A stretch of DNA of 39,104 nucleotides from an uncultured Litoreibacter sp. (GCA_938030665.1 CALHHY010000005.1:1-39104); one strand, 5' to 3'; shown: positions 1 to 8,410, counted from the first letter of the stretch. The notes: generated from the letters alone by a model not told the origin. Made by a program: numbers and translations.

Positions 1-218
1 TCATTGGGTGCTGCAATCAGCACCACGTCGCAGGCGTCGGCGGCCAGCATATCCTCCATCGAGCTGTAGCCCGCGGCATTGCTGGCCTTCACCGAGGCCG
101 CGCGCATTTCGTCATTCGGGTCCGCAATGGCAGAGACCGTGGCCCCCTCGAGCAGCGCGATGTTGCGGATATGCTCCTGCCCCATCATGCCGGAGCCGAT
201 GATGCCGTATCTGATCAT
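1..218 (-). CDS. Gfo/Idh/MocA-family oxidoreductase, N-terminal part (cut by window edge)
   Basis: Only the first 72 codons are in the window. They form an NAD(P)-binding Rossmann start: a beta strand, then the dinucleotide loop G8-x-G10-x-x-G13, then an acidic end of strand two (AIADP) and the segment VVLIAAPNE, which is typical of Gfo/Idh/MocA sugar and inositol dehydrogenases. The ATG at 218 overlaps the stop of the upstream isomerase gene by four bases (ATGA), so the two are translationally coupled. This family oxidises or reduces sugars, sugar acids and cyclitols. Its place as last visible gene of the kinase-aldolase-isomerase set suggests it acts on the imported substrate or on an aldehyde released by the aldolase; that is inference. 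Substrate and length cannot be judged here. Confidence 0.8.
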   Translation of the reverse strand, partial: MIRYGIIGSGMMGQEHIRNIALLEGATVSAIADPNDEMRAASVKASNAAGYSSMEDMLAADACDVVLIAAPN

Positions 219-1570
219 GCCGCCCCCAACTCAACCACGTTCAGACCCATCCCCGCCGCGACCCCGCGCAGGGCATCCATATGGTCGCCATATGCCAGAG
301 CCATGTGATGCTCCAACCCGCTATCCATCACGTCGGCCAACACCTTCTCGGCCGGATGGTCAAACCTCACCACGCCCGCCGTGCCCGTGAAAGCCATGTC
401 GCGGACCAGCATTTCGCCACGCGCGATGATGATTTTTGGAATACCAAGTGCCTGCGACAGGCGGAAGAACGTGACGATTCCGGGCCTCAGGGTGAATTCA
501 TATAGCAGCGCCTGCTTGCGGTTCGTGTGCACCGTGGCCTGAGGCGTGTCATTCGTCATCGAAACCGGGGCCTGCCCGCAATGCCAGACAACGCCCGTGT
601 TGTCTTGGGCGTCCATATCCACCAGATCGGCGAGGAAAACCGGCGCATCCGCCAGCTTTTGCAACATGGCTTGCGTCACCGCGCCGTAGACATCCGCCTC
701 GCAGGCGCAGGGCACCCGCGCCTCCCCCATCATCGAGACGGGGCCGCAGACTGCACCGCCATATTCTGTGAAGGTTTCGGGCCAGCAACGGATCGCAAAG
801 GCATCATAGCCCCCGTCACGCTGCATCTGTGCCAACGCCCCCGCCAGCCTGAGGGAGCGGTCAAGCTCGCCTGCATCCATCGCATCTAGATTGGGAAGCG
901 CAGCCGCCTTTTCGCGGTAGGGCGCAACCGCTTCCTCCTGCAGCGCGCGGGCCGCGTCAAACATCTGCGGCAGCTCCAGCTCATCCACCTCCGCGCCGGT
1001 CAAGGCCTTCAGCGCTGCTTTGTCATAGTCACAGGTGGCAAACCCGTCCGGGCGCGCACCGATCCGCGCAATTTTCAGGTCTGGCACCGGCATCTCGACC
1101 GGCGCCGCGGTGCTTGGCGCGCCGTTCTTCGGGCTGACCTGATGATCACCGGCCAGCAAACCCGCCACGTCGCCATCCCCGGGATTGGCGTAGAGCCAGC
1201 CAAAGCTGACCCCGTTCAGCCCAAGGGCGTGGCTGGCCAGATTCAACCCGCAAAAGGCGTTCAGGCGCAGCCGCCCGCCCAGGCGCGGCTCGGGCACAGC
1301 CCATATGGCTATGGGCTTACCCAGACCTGCGGCCTCCACCACAAAGCTCGCATCAGTGAAGGTGACCTGCAGGATCAACAACAGATCAGCCGACGCCACG
1401 GCCTCCAATGCATCCGGCGACGCTGCCATCAGCAGGGCGCGCGGCCCGATGACCTCGTGGCCCCTGGCGGCAGCCAAAGCGTCAATATCAGCCAGCATGC
1501 CAGACAGTTTTTCAACCGCGTATTCCACGTCAAATGTCGGCCGGCCAAGCGGCAGAATTCCGATCTTCAT
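215..1570 (-). CDS. L-fucose/L-arabinose isomerase-like protein (putative aldose-ketose isomerase)
   Basis: A cytoplasmic protein of 451 residues with the layout of the FucI/AraA isomerase fold: an N-terminal half with Rossmann-like segments and a C-terminal half carrying the probable metal site. In FucI the metal ligands are a Glu, an Asp and a His. Candidates here are E291 (in ACEADVYGAV), D318 or D320 (in LVDMDAQDNTG), and a His of the cluster near 421-430 (LEHHMALAYGDHM). It is shorter than FucI (about 590) and nearer AraA (about 500), so it belongs to a divergent branch whose substrate cannot be read from sequence. It starts three bases after the aldolase stop and overlaps the downstream oxidoreductase by four bases. 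With the kinase and aldolase upstream, the likely role is making the ketose that is then phosphorylated and cleaved. Confidence 0.75.
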   Translation of the reverse strand: MKIGILPLGRPTFDVEYAVEKLSGMLADIDALAAARGHEVIGPRALLMAASPDALEAVASADLLLILQVTFTDASFVVEAAGLGKPIAIWAVPEPRLGGRLRLNAFCGLNLASHALGLNGVSFGWLYANPGDGDVAGLLAGDHQVSPKNGAPSTAAPVEMPVPDLKIARIGARPDGFATCDYDKAALKALTGAEVDELELPQMFDAARALQEEAVAPYREKAAALPNLDAMDAGELDRSLRLAGALAQMQRDGGYDAFAIRCWPETFTEYGGAVCGPVSMMGEARVPCACEADVYGAVTQAMLQKLADAPVFLADLVDMDAQDNTGVVWHCGQAPVSMTNDTPQATVHTNRKQALLYEFTLRPGIVTFFRLSQALGIPKIIIARGEMLVRDMAFTGTAGVVRFDHPAEKVLADVMDSGLEHHMALAYGDHMDALRGVAAGMGLNVVELGAA

Positions 1571-1573
1571 TGC

Positions 1574-2602
1574 CTAAAGCCCCTGATAGCCATGCCGGAA
1601 AGATGCGTCAGCAGGTGCAAATTGAGCGCCCTCAGCCCCCCAGCAATCATGCTGGTCCCATGGCGTGGCATGCGCGTCGGCAAGGGCCGAGATCTCGGCC
1701 ATATAGGCCGCGCTTTCGCCTTCCAGCCCGGCGCGGATCGCGCCCCAATCGGGGAACGCCTGAAACGCGTCCAGCCAGATCGCGCGGCCTGCCAGAAAGC
1801 CTGACGCGCCGGCCGCGAAGGCATGCTCCAGAATGGATTTGAACTCCGGCTTGCCGGCACCGGCCGACAGCATCACCCAAGGCCGGCCAGCCAGGCGGCC
1901 CATCTCGTCAAAAAGCGTCTGCACGCCGTCCGTCTGGGCCACATCCTTGGCAGGGACCGGGCTTTCCAGCTTGAACACATCCACCCCGTAATCGGCATGC
2001 GCAAACTCCTCGACGGAGCGTAGGACGTCGTCGGCGCGTTTGGTGTTCATCTCGACATACTCGCTGGTCTGCTCGCTATCGCTGTCAATGGGGTGGACCA
2101 GCAGCTCGAACAGAAACGGGATGTCGAACTGCGCGCAGGCCGCGCCGATGCGCTTGGTCCAGTCCTTCTGGTGTTGATTGACGGCATCGCTGGCGTCAGG
2201 GCGATACCACGCTAGCACCTTCACCGCATCGCCGCCCATCCGCTTGATCTTGCCCACGTCCCAATCATCGATCCTGGACGATTTCCGCCCCATGCCGGTT
2301 TCCTCAAACACCGAGTCCTCCAGCGTCACGATCAGCCCCTTGGTGGGCGACAGATGTTTCAGTCCCACGGGGATTGCATAATGCGGGTCCAGCAACATCG
2401 CGGACGAGCCGCCCTGCAGCGTCTCGACCAGCATCGCCTTGAACCGCGCCACGTCGTCATAGGGAGCGATGTCGGTGCCGTAATGCGCCGCAATCGGGCC
2501 CTTGATCGGGGGGCGTTGGTCCACGGCGGTCATCTTGAACACGCCATTGGCATCGGCCATGCGCCGCATGCCCCATAATTTTCCTGCTGTCAGTTGCATC
2601 AT
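1574..2602 (-). CDS. Class I ketose 1,6-bisphosphate (LacD/YihT-type) aldolase
   Basis: A 342-residue TIM-barrel aldolase resembling tagatose 1,6-bisphosphate aldolase LacD and the sulfofructose-phosphate aldolase YihT. The Schiff-base lysine is most likely K211 in GVDVFKLESPV, the LacD family signature. The phosphate-binding end is LSAGAGKPEF (about 246-255) with the later GFLAGRAIW motif (268-276). The reaction would be retro-aldol cleavage of a ketose 1-phosphate or 1,6-bisphosphate to DHAP and an aldehyde. A double ATG occurs at 2602 and 2599; the first gives a four-base ATGA overlap with the kinase stop and lies behind the purine-rich GAGAGA, so it was chosen. The frame stays open upstream, but that part is antisense-like extension inside the kinase gene. 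The exact sugar (tagatose, sulfofructose or another ketose phosphate) is not decided by these motifs. Confidence 0.85.
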   Translation of the reverse strand: MMQLTAGKLWGMRRMADANGVFKMTAVDQRPPIKGPIAAHYGTDIAPYDDVARFKAMLVETLQGGSSAMLLDPHYAIPVGLKHLSPTKGLIVTLEDSVFEETGMGRKSSRIDDWDVGKIKRMGGDAVKVLAWYRPDASDAVNQHQKDWTKRIGAACAQFDIPFLFELLVHPIDSDSEQTSEYVEMNTKRADDVLRSVEEFAHADYGVDVFKLESPVPAKDVAQTDGVQTLFDEMGRLAGRPWVMLSAGAGKPEFKSILEHAFAAGASGFLAGRAIWLDAFQAFPDWGAIRAGLEGESAAYMAEISALADAHATPWDQHDCWGAEGAQFAPADASFRHGYQGL

Positions 2603-3471
2603 GATCTCTCTGCTAAAAACTGTTCCACCGCGGCGCGGGATGGTGCGGCCTTGCGGCCCCCGAACCCGGTGCATTTCAACGCGGCTGCCGCATGTGCAAA
2701 CCGCATGGCGTCCTCTTCCCCAGCGCCCTCGGCCAGCCGCAGCGTGAAGGCGCCGTGCCACACGTCGCCCGCGCCAAGCGTATCTTTCACCTCGACCGCA
2801 AATCCCGGCATCACCCCGCCCGGATACAGTACGCCTGCCGCCCCCAAAGTGACGGCGCACCAGCCCGGAAGGTCGAGTGCAGCGTATGCGACGGCAACGT
2901 CGCTTTTGCCGGTAAAATCCAGCAATCCCTGTTCGGAGAAGACAACATGGCTGGCGCTGGCTGCGACCGCGACGGGCACCGGCGCCTCCCCATCCAGCAC
3001 GGCGGGGATGTTCAGCGCGCGCGCCATCTCGATCACCTGCCGGGCAGCTTCGGGCCAGCGGGTATCGGCCAACACCGCATCCGCGCTGAGCGCCTCCAGC
3101 TCGGGGTCCTGCGGCAGCTCCGCCCCGCGAAAGGCCATGATCTGCCGTTCACCCGACTTATCCACATAGACCGAAGACATCGCCGACCGCGCGCCATCGC
3201 GTTTTAGGCAGGGGGAGATGTCAACTTGTTCAGACAGAATATCCCCAAGTACGATCTCAGCAATCTCGTCACGGCCAAACCGCGCGAGTAACTGGGACTT
3301 TCCGCCTAAGCGGGCAATGGCCACGGCGGCATTGGCGGCACATCCACCCCCAACGATATCCACAGCCTCGGCGGCATATTTTTCGGCCCGTTCGGGCAGG
3401 GTGTCGACCTTATAGACAAAATCCAGCGCGGCAGAGCCGGTCACCATGACGCGCGCGGGGGTGGGGGCCAT
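2599..3471 (-). CDS. PfkB-family sugar kinase
   Basis: A ribokinase/PfkB fold kinase of 290 residues, the usual family length. The N-terminal PfkB signature is the glycine-rich GGGCAANAAVAIARLGG (41-57). The C-terminal signature is DTLGAGDVWHG (230-240), in which D236 should be the catalytic base and GAG forms the anion hole. The ATG at 3471 was chosen because GGAGG lies seven bases upstream and the start overlaps the stop of the MauG-type gene by one base (TGATG); an ATG at 3447 is possible but lacks such a site. The gene overlaps the aldolase by four bases. In this operon the protein probably phosphorylates a ketose for the aldolase. The family also includes YihV (sulfofructose kinase), fructokinases and tagatose-6-phosphate kinases, so the substrate remains open. 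Confidence 0.85.
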   Translation of the reverse strand: MAPTPARVMVTGSAALDFVYKVDTLPERAEKYAAEAVDIVGGGCAANAAVAIARLGGKSQLLARFGRDEIAEIVLGDILSEQVDISPCLKRDGARSAMSSVYVDKSGERQIMAFRGAELPQDPELEALSADAVLADTRWPEAARQVIEMARALNIPAVLDGEAPVPVAVAASASHVVFSEQGLLDFTGKSDVAVAYAALDLPGWCAVTLGAAGVLYPGGVMPGFAVEVKDTLGAGDVWHGAFTLRLAEGAGEEDAMRFAHAAAALKCTGFGGRKAAPSRAAVEQFLAERS

Positions 3472-4724
3472 CAGTCGACCTCCAACCCGCTTGGAACGCG
3501 GGCGGGCTTGCCAAGACGGCCAAAGACCGACCGCGTGCCGGTCAGCGCGTTCATGAAGGCCACCAGCTCCGTCACCTCCGCGTCGCTGAGCTGCGGGATG
3601 TCGATGTCGATATTGGTGCGCACCCGCGCCATCTCCCGGCTGTCCTCGTGGATGATGAAATCGGCACGGGCGAGCCATGGCACCTTGGGCAACTGAGCCA
3701 ATGCAGGCTGCCAAGCGTCCAGCTGCTCAAGCGGCGCCATATGATGGCGGATGATGCCTTCCAGCGTCGGATATGCCCCGTTGTGTCCGTAAGGCCCGGT
3801 CAGCGCGACGTTGCGCAGCGTGGGCGTGCGAAACCGGTATGCATCCTCCAACGCGTCGCTTTCGGCCATCCGCCCTACATCGCGCGGCATCGGGTCAAAC
3901 CGCCGGGTGCGGCCGGGGCCGAAGGGTGGCAGCCCGATGGCATGGAAGCTTTCGTCTGTGAATAGCGGCCCCGCGTGGCAGCTGCTGCATTGGGCCTTTC
4001 CAAAGAACAACGCCTCCCCGCGCTTTTGCTGCGGGGTCATCGCGCCCAGATCATAAGGGCTGTCGAAGGAGCGCCATTCAGCATCCATAAAGGCCGCAAG
4101 CGCGTTGCCGATATCGGCAATACCGACCTGCGCGACCCCGACCTCGGCAAACATCTCGCGGTATGTGTCGATGATGCGTACGCGCTTGGCGATGATCGGC
4201 CATGCCATGTCGATGCGGTCGTGAATGGCGCCCGCAACCTCGTTCTCCTTCGGGTTGCCGGCCATCTCGAATTGCGAGGTCATGGGGAACAGCGCCTGCG
4301 CCGCCAGCAGACTGTCGAGCCCACTTGGCAGAAACTCCTCAGCCGGGGAATTCACCCCGTTGCCATAGTCAGGTGACGCGCCCAGCCGGCCGTCATGAAA
4401 GAAAACGCTGAGCGCGCCCACGTTAAACAGCGCCTGGGCGTTGCGCGGGATGCGCTTCTTGATTTGGTCTGGGCCTTCGTGGGTCACTCGTTTCGGGCCT
4501 AAACCGGTCCCGCCCTCACCAATGCCAAGGCTGACCCCGTCGCCGCTGAAATGGTCATGGTTGTGGCAGGTGCCGCAGCTGATATTGCGGTTGCCCGACA
4601 GGATCGGGTCGTAAAACAAAAGCTGCCCGATGGTCGCAAGCTCAGCGTCTACCGGGCGGAACAGGCCGTCGGGTAGATCCGATATTGCAGCGCCGCTCAG
4701 GGCCAGCCAAACTGCGCCCGACAG
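3471..4724 (-). CDS. Di-haem cytochrome c peroxidase/MauG-family protein, start uncertain
   Basis: A bacterial di-haem peroxidase. Counted from a CTG at 4724, it has haem sites C50-G-T-C-H54 and C246-S-S-C-H250, separated by about 195 residues, and the conserved region FRTPTLRNVALTGPYGHNG (298-316). A hydrophobic, small-residue stretch just before DLPDG looks like the end of a Sec signal, which fits a periplasmic protein. No ATG, GTG or TTG occurs in frame between that stretch and an ATG at 4991, and 4991 lies deep in the antisense of the Sel1 gene. The CTG coordinate is therefore only a placeholder. The stop overlaps the kinase ATG by one base. Function is probably peroxide reduction or substrate/cofactor oxidation by a MauG-like mechanism; why it heads a sugar operon is unknown. 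Confidence 0.75.
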   Translation of the reverse strand: MSGAVWLALSGAAISDLPDGLFRPVDAELATIGQLLFYDPILSGNRNISCGTCHNHDHFSGDGVSLGIGEGGTGLGPKRVTHEGPDQIKKRIPRNAQALFNVGALSVFFHDGRLGASPDYGNGVNSPAEEFLPSGLDSLLAAQALFPMTSQFEMAGNPKENEVAGAIHDRIDMAWPIIAKRVRIIDTYREMFAEVGVAQVGIADIGNALAAFMDAEWRSFDSPYDLGAMTPQQKRGEALFFGKAQCSSCHAGPLFTDESFHAIGLPPFGPGRTRRFDPMPRDVGRMAESDALEDAYRFRTPTLRNVALTGPYGHNGAYPTLEGIIRHHMAPLEQLDAWQPALAQLPKVPWLARADFIIHEDSREMARVRTNIDIDIPQLSDAEVTELVAFMNALTGTRSVFGRLGKPARVPSGLEVD

Positions 4725-4736
4725 GGGGAGACTGAT

Positions 4737-5213
4737 ATGAACTTTCTTTTTGCCACGGCCCTTGCGGCGACGCTCGTCGCAGGGCCTGCGTTTGCCGATA
4801 TCGAGGCCGCGCGCGACCTGATGGAGGCCAGCAAGTTCGAGGAGGCGCGCGAAGCGCTTTGGCCGGCGGCCCGGTCCGGCAATGCCGACGCGGAAGAGCT
4901 GATTGGCGTGATGTATGCCCTCGGGCTTGGCGTTGAGAAAGACCCCGTCCGCGCGTTTGAATGGTATCTCAGAAGCTCCATGAAGGGGCATCCGGGCGCG
5001 CAATCGGGGATTGGATGGTATTACGAAGAAGGGATCGGCGTCGCAAAGGACCTGACCCGCGCCTATATGTGGTACGCGCTCAGCGCCATTGGAGGTGACC
5101 CCGATGCCGCGATCAGCCAGGAAGAAGTGGTCAAGAAAATGACCAAGGAGCAGATTGATCATGCGCATGAGTTGATCGCCGATTATAAAGTCTGGATGTA
5201 TCCGTTCAGATGA
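4737..5213 (+). CDS. Periplasmic Sel1-repeat (TPR-like) protein
   Basis: A 158-residue protein with a clear Sec signal (MNFLFATALAATLVAGPAFA, cleavage before DIEA). Two or three Sel1-like helical repeats follow: about 48-72 (AEELIGVMYALGLGVEKDPV), about 84-108 (AQSGIGWYYEEGIGVAKDLT) and a degenerate C-terminal helix pair. Sel1 repeats mediate protein-protein contacts. The start is preceded by GGGGGAGAC, a good ribosome site. The gene is on the opposite strand to everything around it and begins exactly where the leftward MauG-type frame loses its start codon, leaving no intergenic promoter space. It converges on the TRAP binding-protein gene across a hairpin array. Specific function cannot be inferred. 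Confidence 0.8.
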   Translation: MNFLFATALAATLVAGPAFADIEAARDLMEASKFEEAREALWPAARSGNADAEELIGVMYALGLGVEKDPVRAFEWYLRSSMKGHPGAQSGIGWYYEEGIGVAKDLTRAYMWYALSAIGGDPDAAISQEEVVKKMTKEQIDHAHELIADYKVWMYPFR

Positions 5214-5223
5214 GCGCCGGAGC

Positions 5224-5309
5224 CATTTTTTCACCGAAAAAATGCGCTCAAAGTTTCATCGAAACTTTGCCGCGCTTGATCAGCGCGGCGGGTCAGAACA
5301 ACCCGCCGC
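5224..5309. repeat. Array of four perfect inverted repeats between convergent genes
   Basis: Four perfect palindromes lie in 86 bases. IR1 has arms CATTTTTT/AAAAAATG (5224-5231, 5237-5244). IR2 has arms CAAAGTTTC/GAAACTTTG (5249-5257, 5261-5269). IR3 has arms GCCGCGCT/AGCGCGGC (5269-5276, 5282-5289). IR4 has arms GCGGCGGGT/ACCCGCCGC (5285-5293, 5301-5309). IR3 and IR4 share 5285-5289, so in RNA they cannot both form. The array sits between the convergent Sel1 gene and the TRAP binding-protein gene, so it may act as a bidirectional terminator or 3'-end stabiliser. None of the hairpins is followed by a classic U run, except that IR1 itself contains T/A runs on both strands. Confidence 0.85.
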
Positions 5310-5319
5310 GCTGCGTGGC

Positions 5320-6393
5320 TTAGTTCAGATCGGCGTCACGCGCCGCGTTGACCTGGGCTTCCGCCGTCGCAACCGCCGCGCTCAGCGCCGCAAACGCCGC
5401 TTCGCCACCATCGACATTGGCCTTGAACCAGTCAAACACCGGGGCTGCTGCCTCCTTGAAGGCCGCTTTCTGCTCAGGCGTTGGCACGTAAAGGTCGCCG
5501 CCAGCGGCCACGAAATCCTCATAGGCCTGGATCGACTTGCGCTTGGGCGAGGCGAATGTCGCCTGCTGCAGCTGGTAGAACCCATCCACCACGACGCGCT
5601 TCAGCCCGTCATCGAGGGATTGGAACTTTTCGTTATTCATGAACCATAGCGCGCCCATATAGGCGTGGCCGTCCAGCGTGACATATTGCAGGCCGGCATC
5701 GGGGAACTTCATGTTCATGATGTCGGTGATCCCGTTCTTGGAGCCTTCCACAACGCCCGTCTGGAATGAGGTGAACAGCTCGGGCCATGGGATCGGGGTG
5801 GGCGAGGCGCCAAGCGCTTTGACCAGCTCCTGCGGCAGGTCCGCCACCACGGTACGAATTTTCAGCCCGTCCATATCCGCAGGCTCGGCAATCCGGCGCT
5901 GCGTATTGGCAAAGTTGCGCCAGCCGCCCGTGTTGCCGATGGTCATCAGTCGGATTGTGTCGCCCGAGGCTTCCTTGACCATGCCCTGCATCGTCGTGGT
6001 GAATTCCGACCCGTTGGCCAACGCGGCCTCCGCGATGCGGTCATCAGCCATCAGATAGGGCAGATCCAGCACCTGGATGAAGGGGAAGATCCCCGACACG
6101 CCGCCCGAGGTAGAAACATAGACATCAATTGTGCCGTCACCCACGCCTTGCAGGCATTCCGCGCCGTTGCCGCAAAGTTGCGTGCCGATGAACAGCTCGA
6201 CCGTGATGGCACCGTTTGATGCCGCCTCGACGTAGTTTTTGAAGACCACCAGGCCGTCATAATCCTCGTCATTCTCGTTGGAGTTCGCGGTCGCCCGGAT
6301 GCTCAGCGCATGCCCGTCCGCCCAAGCCGCAACGCTGGTCGTGGCCATCATCGCCGCGAGGCCGAGCGCCTTCAAAGTAGTTCCTAGTTTCAT
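5320..6393 (-). CDS. TRAP transporter substrate-binding protein (DctP/DctP-like)
   Basis: A 357-residue periplasmic binding protein with a signal peptide cleaved after AWA (about residue 25; mature start DGHALS). The start at 6393 has GGGAGG seven bases upstream; an ATG at 6408 overlaps that ribosome site and was rejected. The DctP-family arginine that normally salt-bridges a substrate carboxylate is R180 in DGLKIRTVVA, followed by the family segment PIPWPELFTSFQTGVVEG. This predicts an anionic ligand (carboxylate or possibly sulfonate) rather than a neutral sugar. C74 and C80 could form a periplasmic disulfide. It lies 50 bases downstream of the large permease gene, an order (small subunit, permease, binding protein) that puts the most abundant component last. 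Confidence 0.92.
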   Translation of the reverse strand: MKLGTTLKALGLAAMMATTSVAAWADGHALSIRATANSNENDEDYDGLVVFKNYVEAASNGAITVELFIGTQLCGNGAECLQGVGDGTIDVYVSTSGGVSGIFPFIQVLDLPYLMADDRIAEAALANGSEFTTTMQGMVKEASGDTIRLMTIGNTGGWRNFANTQRRIAEPADMDGLKIRTVVADLPQELVKALGASPTPIPWPELFTSFQTGVVEGSKNGITDIMNMKFPDAGLQYVTLDGHAYMGALWFMNNEKFQSLDDGLKRVVVDGFYQLQQATFASPKRKSIQAYEDFVAAGGDLYVPTPEQKAAFKEAAAPVFDWFKANVDGGEAAFAALSAAVATAEAQVNAARDADLN

Positions 6394-6443
6394 CAAATAT
6401 CCTCCCATTGGATCTGTCGTTATTGATTAGTTCAGGCCCGGCC

Positions 6444-7787
6444 TTATCGGGGCACGGGTTCGGGGCTGATACATTGCATGTAACTGGCCCCCTCGGCACA
6501 GGCGATATGGCCGGTGAGCCACGGCACCGTCATGGAGATTTGTGGCAAGTAGGTAATCAGGAATATGACCGCGATTTCCACCGCAAGGAAAGGCAGGATT
6601 GCCTTTGCGATGGTTTCGACCCGCTCCCCGGACACGGATGACGCCACAAACAGCACCAGCCCCATCGGCGGCGTTGCCAGCCCCACGGTCAGGTTCACGC
6701 TCATCACGACGGCAAAATGCACCGGATGCACGCCAAGCGAGATAAAGATCGGCGCAAGGATCGGCCCCAGAATGATGATCGCGGGCCCTGCGTCCAGAAA
6801 CATCCCCACGACGAACAGAAGCAGGTTGATCAGCAGCAGCAACACCAACGGGTTGTTGCTCAGTGTCAGGATGAACTCCGCCAGAGCCTCCGGCGCATGG
6901 CTCAGCGACACCACGGTTTTGAACGCCATGGCCGCGCCCACCAGAAGCAGCACGACGGAGGCCGTCAGCGCCGCTTTCAACAGGACATCCGGCAGGTCCC
7001 GCAGCGTCATGGAGCGCAGGATAAACATCGACACGATCATCGCGTAGGCCACAGCGGCGGCTGAGGCCTCCGTCGGCGTCATCACCCCGCCCAGGATACC
7101 ACCCAGAATGATCACCGGCGTCAGCAGCGGGAAGAAGGCTTTCAGCGAGGCTTGCCCCTTCTCCCCCCAGGTGGCGCGCGGGCGGGATGGCGGGAAATCC
7201 CCCCCTCGGGCCAGATAGGTCGTCACCATCATCAGCCCGACGCCCACGAGGATGCCCGGGACAATGCCCGCCAGAAACAGCGCGGCGACGCTTTCGCCCA
7301 TAACATAGGCGTAGATGATCATGATCCCCGAGGGCGGGATGATCGGTCCAATCACCGAAGACGCCGCGGTCACGGCGGCGGCGAAGCGGCGGGTATACCC
7401 CTCCTTCTCCATCGCGGGGATCAGCATGGACCCAAGCGCGGAGGTGTCCGCCACGGCGGAACCCGAAAGACCTGCAAAAAGCATGGAGGACAGGATATTC
7501 ACCTGCGCCAACCCGCCCCTGAGATGCCCCACGCAGGCTTGCGAGAACTCGACCAGCCGCATGGTGATGCCACCGCGGTTCATCATCTCGCCCGCCAGCA
7601 TGAAGAACGGAATGGCCATCAGCGGGAAGCTGTCCATGCCGTTATAGACGTTGCGGTAAAGCAACGTGATGTCCTTGGCATCGCCGCTGAGCCACAGCAT
7701 CAGGCCGGGCGCGGCCAGCAGCCCGAAGAAGACCGGCAGGCCAATCATCAGGAATAACAGGAAAAGCGGCAGGAACCAGACCAGCAT
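6444..7787 (-). CDS. TRAP transporter large permease (DctM)
   Basis: An inner-membrane protein of 447 residues with about twelve hydrophobic segments, matching DctM of the TRAP family. It carries the characteristic early segments PGLMLWLSGDAKD, NGMDSFPLMAIPFFMLAGEMM and LFAGLSGSAVADTSALGSMLIPAM, and the later GLATPPMGLVLFVASSVSG. Together with the small subunit it forms the sodium-coupled secondary transporter that accepts substrate from the binding protein. The ATG at 7787 falls one base after the small-subunit stop, so the two are cotranslated. The C-terminal tail (CAEGASYMQCISPEPVPR) is soluble and slightly longer than many homologues. Substrate follows from the binding protein and operon, not from this subunit. 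Confidence 0.93.
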   Translation of the reverse strand: MLVWFLPLFLLFLMIGLPVFFGLLAAPGLMLWLSGDAKDITLLYRNVYNGMDSFPLMAIPFFMLAGEMMNRGGITMRLVEFSQACVGHLRGGLAQVNILSSMLFAGLSGSAVADTSALGSMLIPAMEKEGYTRRFAAAVTAASSVIGPIIPPSGIMIIYAYVMGESVAALFLAGIVPGILVGVGLMMVTTYLARGGDFPPSRPRATWGEKGQASLKAFFPLLTPVIILGGILGGVMTPTEASAAAVAYAMIVSMFILRSMTLRDLPDVLLKAALTASVVLLLVGAAMAFKTVVSLSHAPEALAEFILTLSNNPLVLLLLINLLLFVVGMFLDAGPAIIILGPILAPIFISLGVHPVHFAVVMSVNLTVGLATPPMGLVLFVASSVSGERVETIAKAILPFLAVEIAVIFLITYLPQISMTVPWLTGHIACAEGASYMQCISPEPVPR

Positions 7788-7788
7788 C

Positions 7789-8379
7789 TTATTCGGCCCC
7801 CACGGTCGCGCTTTCGGGGATGACCGGCAGCTCCTTCTCGCGGCCGCCCATGATGGCGATGGCGCGCAGGATCAGCTCGATATTGACAGAGGCCATCACG
7901 GTGACCCCCACCAGAAGGGAGGCCATCATCCAGCCGCGCGGCACCTTGACCCAGGTCTCGAAGCTCAAGTCGGTCGGGTATTTCAAAGCTGCCGTAGCGA
8001 AGCGGCCGCCAAAGCCCGTGACCTCCCCCCAGCCGATCTTGATGCCAACGACGAGCACCAGCAGGGACAGGAACAACAGGATCAGCGCCAGCAGGCTGCC
8101 GATGAGGCGCGGCAGCATCAGCACCACCATGTCAATCGCCACGAAACCGCCGCGCCTGTAGGCGGTCGGTGCGGCGACGCCCGCGACCCATAGCATCATG
8201 AACCGCGCGGCCTCTTCTGACCAGTTAAGCGCATCGCCAATCACGAAGCGCATGAATATCTGCGCGAGGATCACCAGCACCATTAACGCCATCAGGATGA
8301 TCGCAATAACCCGCCCTACGGCCAGCACGGGCGCGTTTATACCGGCCATAAGCCGGGCGATTGCCAGGATCGCGGGCAT
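7789..8379 (-). CDS. TRAP transporter small membrane subunit (DctQ)
   Basis: A 196-residue protein with four predicted membrane helices: about 15-38, 55-75, 88-115 and 140-165. It contains the DctQ segment FVIGDALNWSEEAARFMMLWVAGVAAP, in which the charged NWSEE patch is typical. The start at 8379 is preceded by GGGAGGAG at a good distance; the in-frame ATG at 8397 overlaps that site and is not favoured. It is the first gene of the transporter operon, 80 bases from the regulator stop, with a predicted promoter and DeoR-like boxes between them. It pairs with the permease one base downstream. Confidence 0.9.
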   Translation of the reverse strand: MPAILAIARLMAGINAPVLAVGRVIAIILMALMVLVILAQIFMRFVIGDALNWSEEAARFMMLWVAGVAAPTAYRRGGFVAIDMVVLMLPRLIGSLLALILLFLSLLVLVVGIKIGWGEVTGFGGRFATAALKYPTDLSFETWVKVPRGWMMASLLVGVTVMASVNIELILRAIAIMGGREKELPVIPESATVGAE

Positions 8380-8410
8380 TGCTGGTTCTCCTCCCATCGC
8401 GCTTGACGCG

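Noticed and set aside
2603..2860. Longer start for the LacD-type aldolase
   Set aside because: The added 86 residues are Arg/Gly-rich and lie inside the kinase gene; the ATG at 2602 has a ribosome site and the usual family start.
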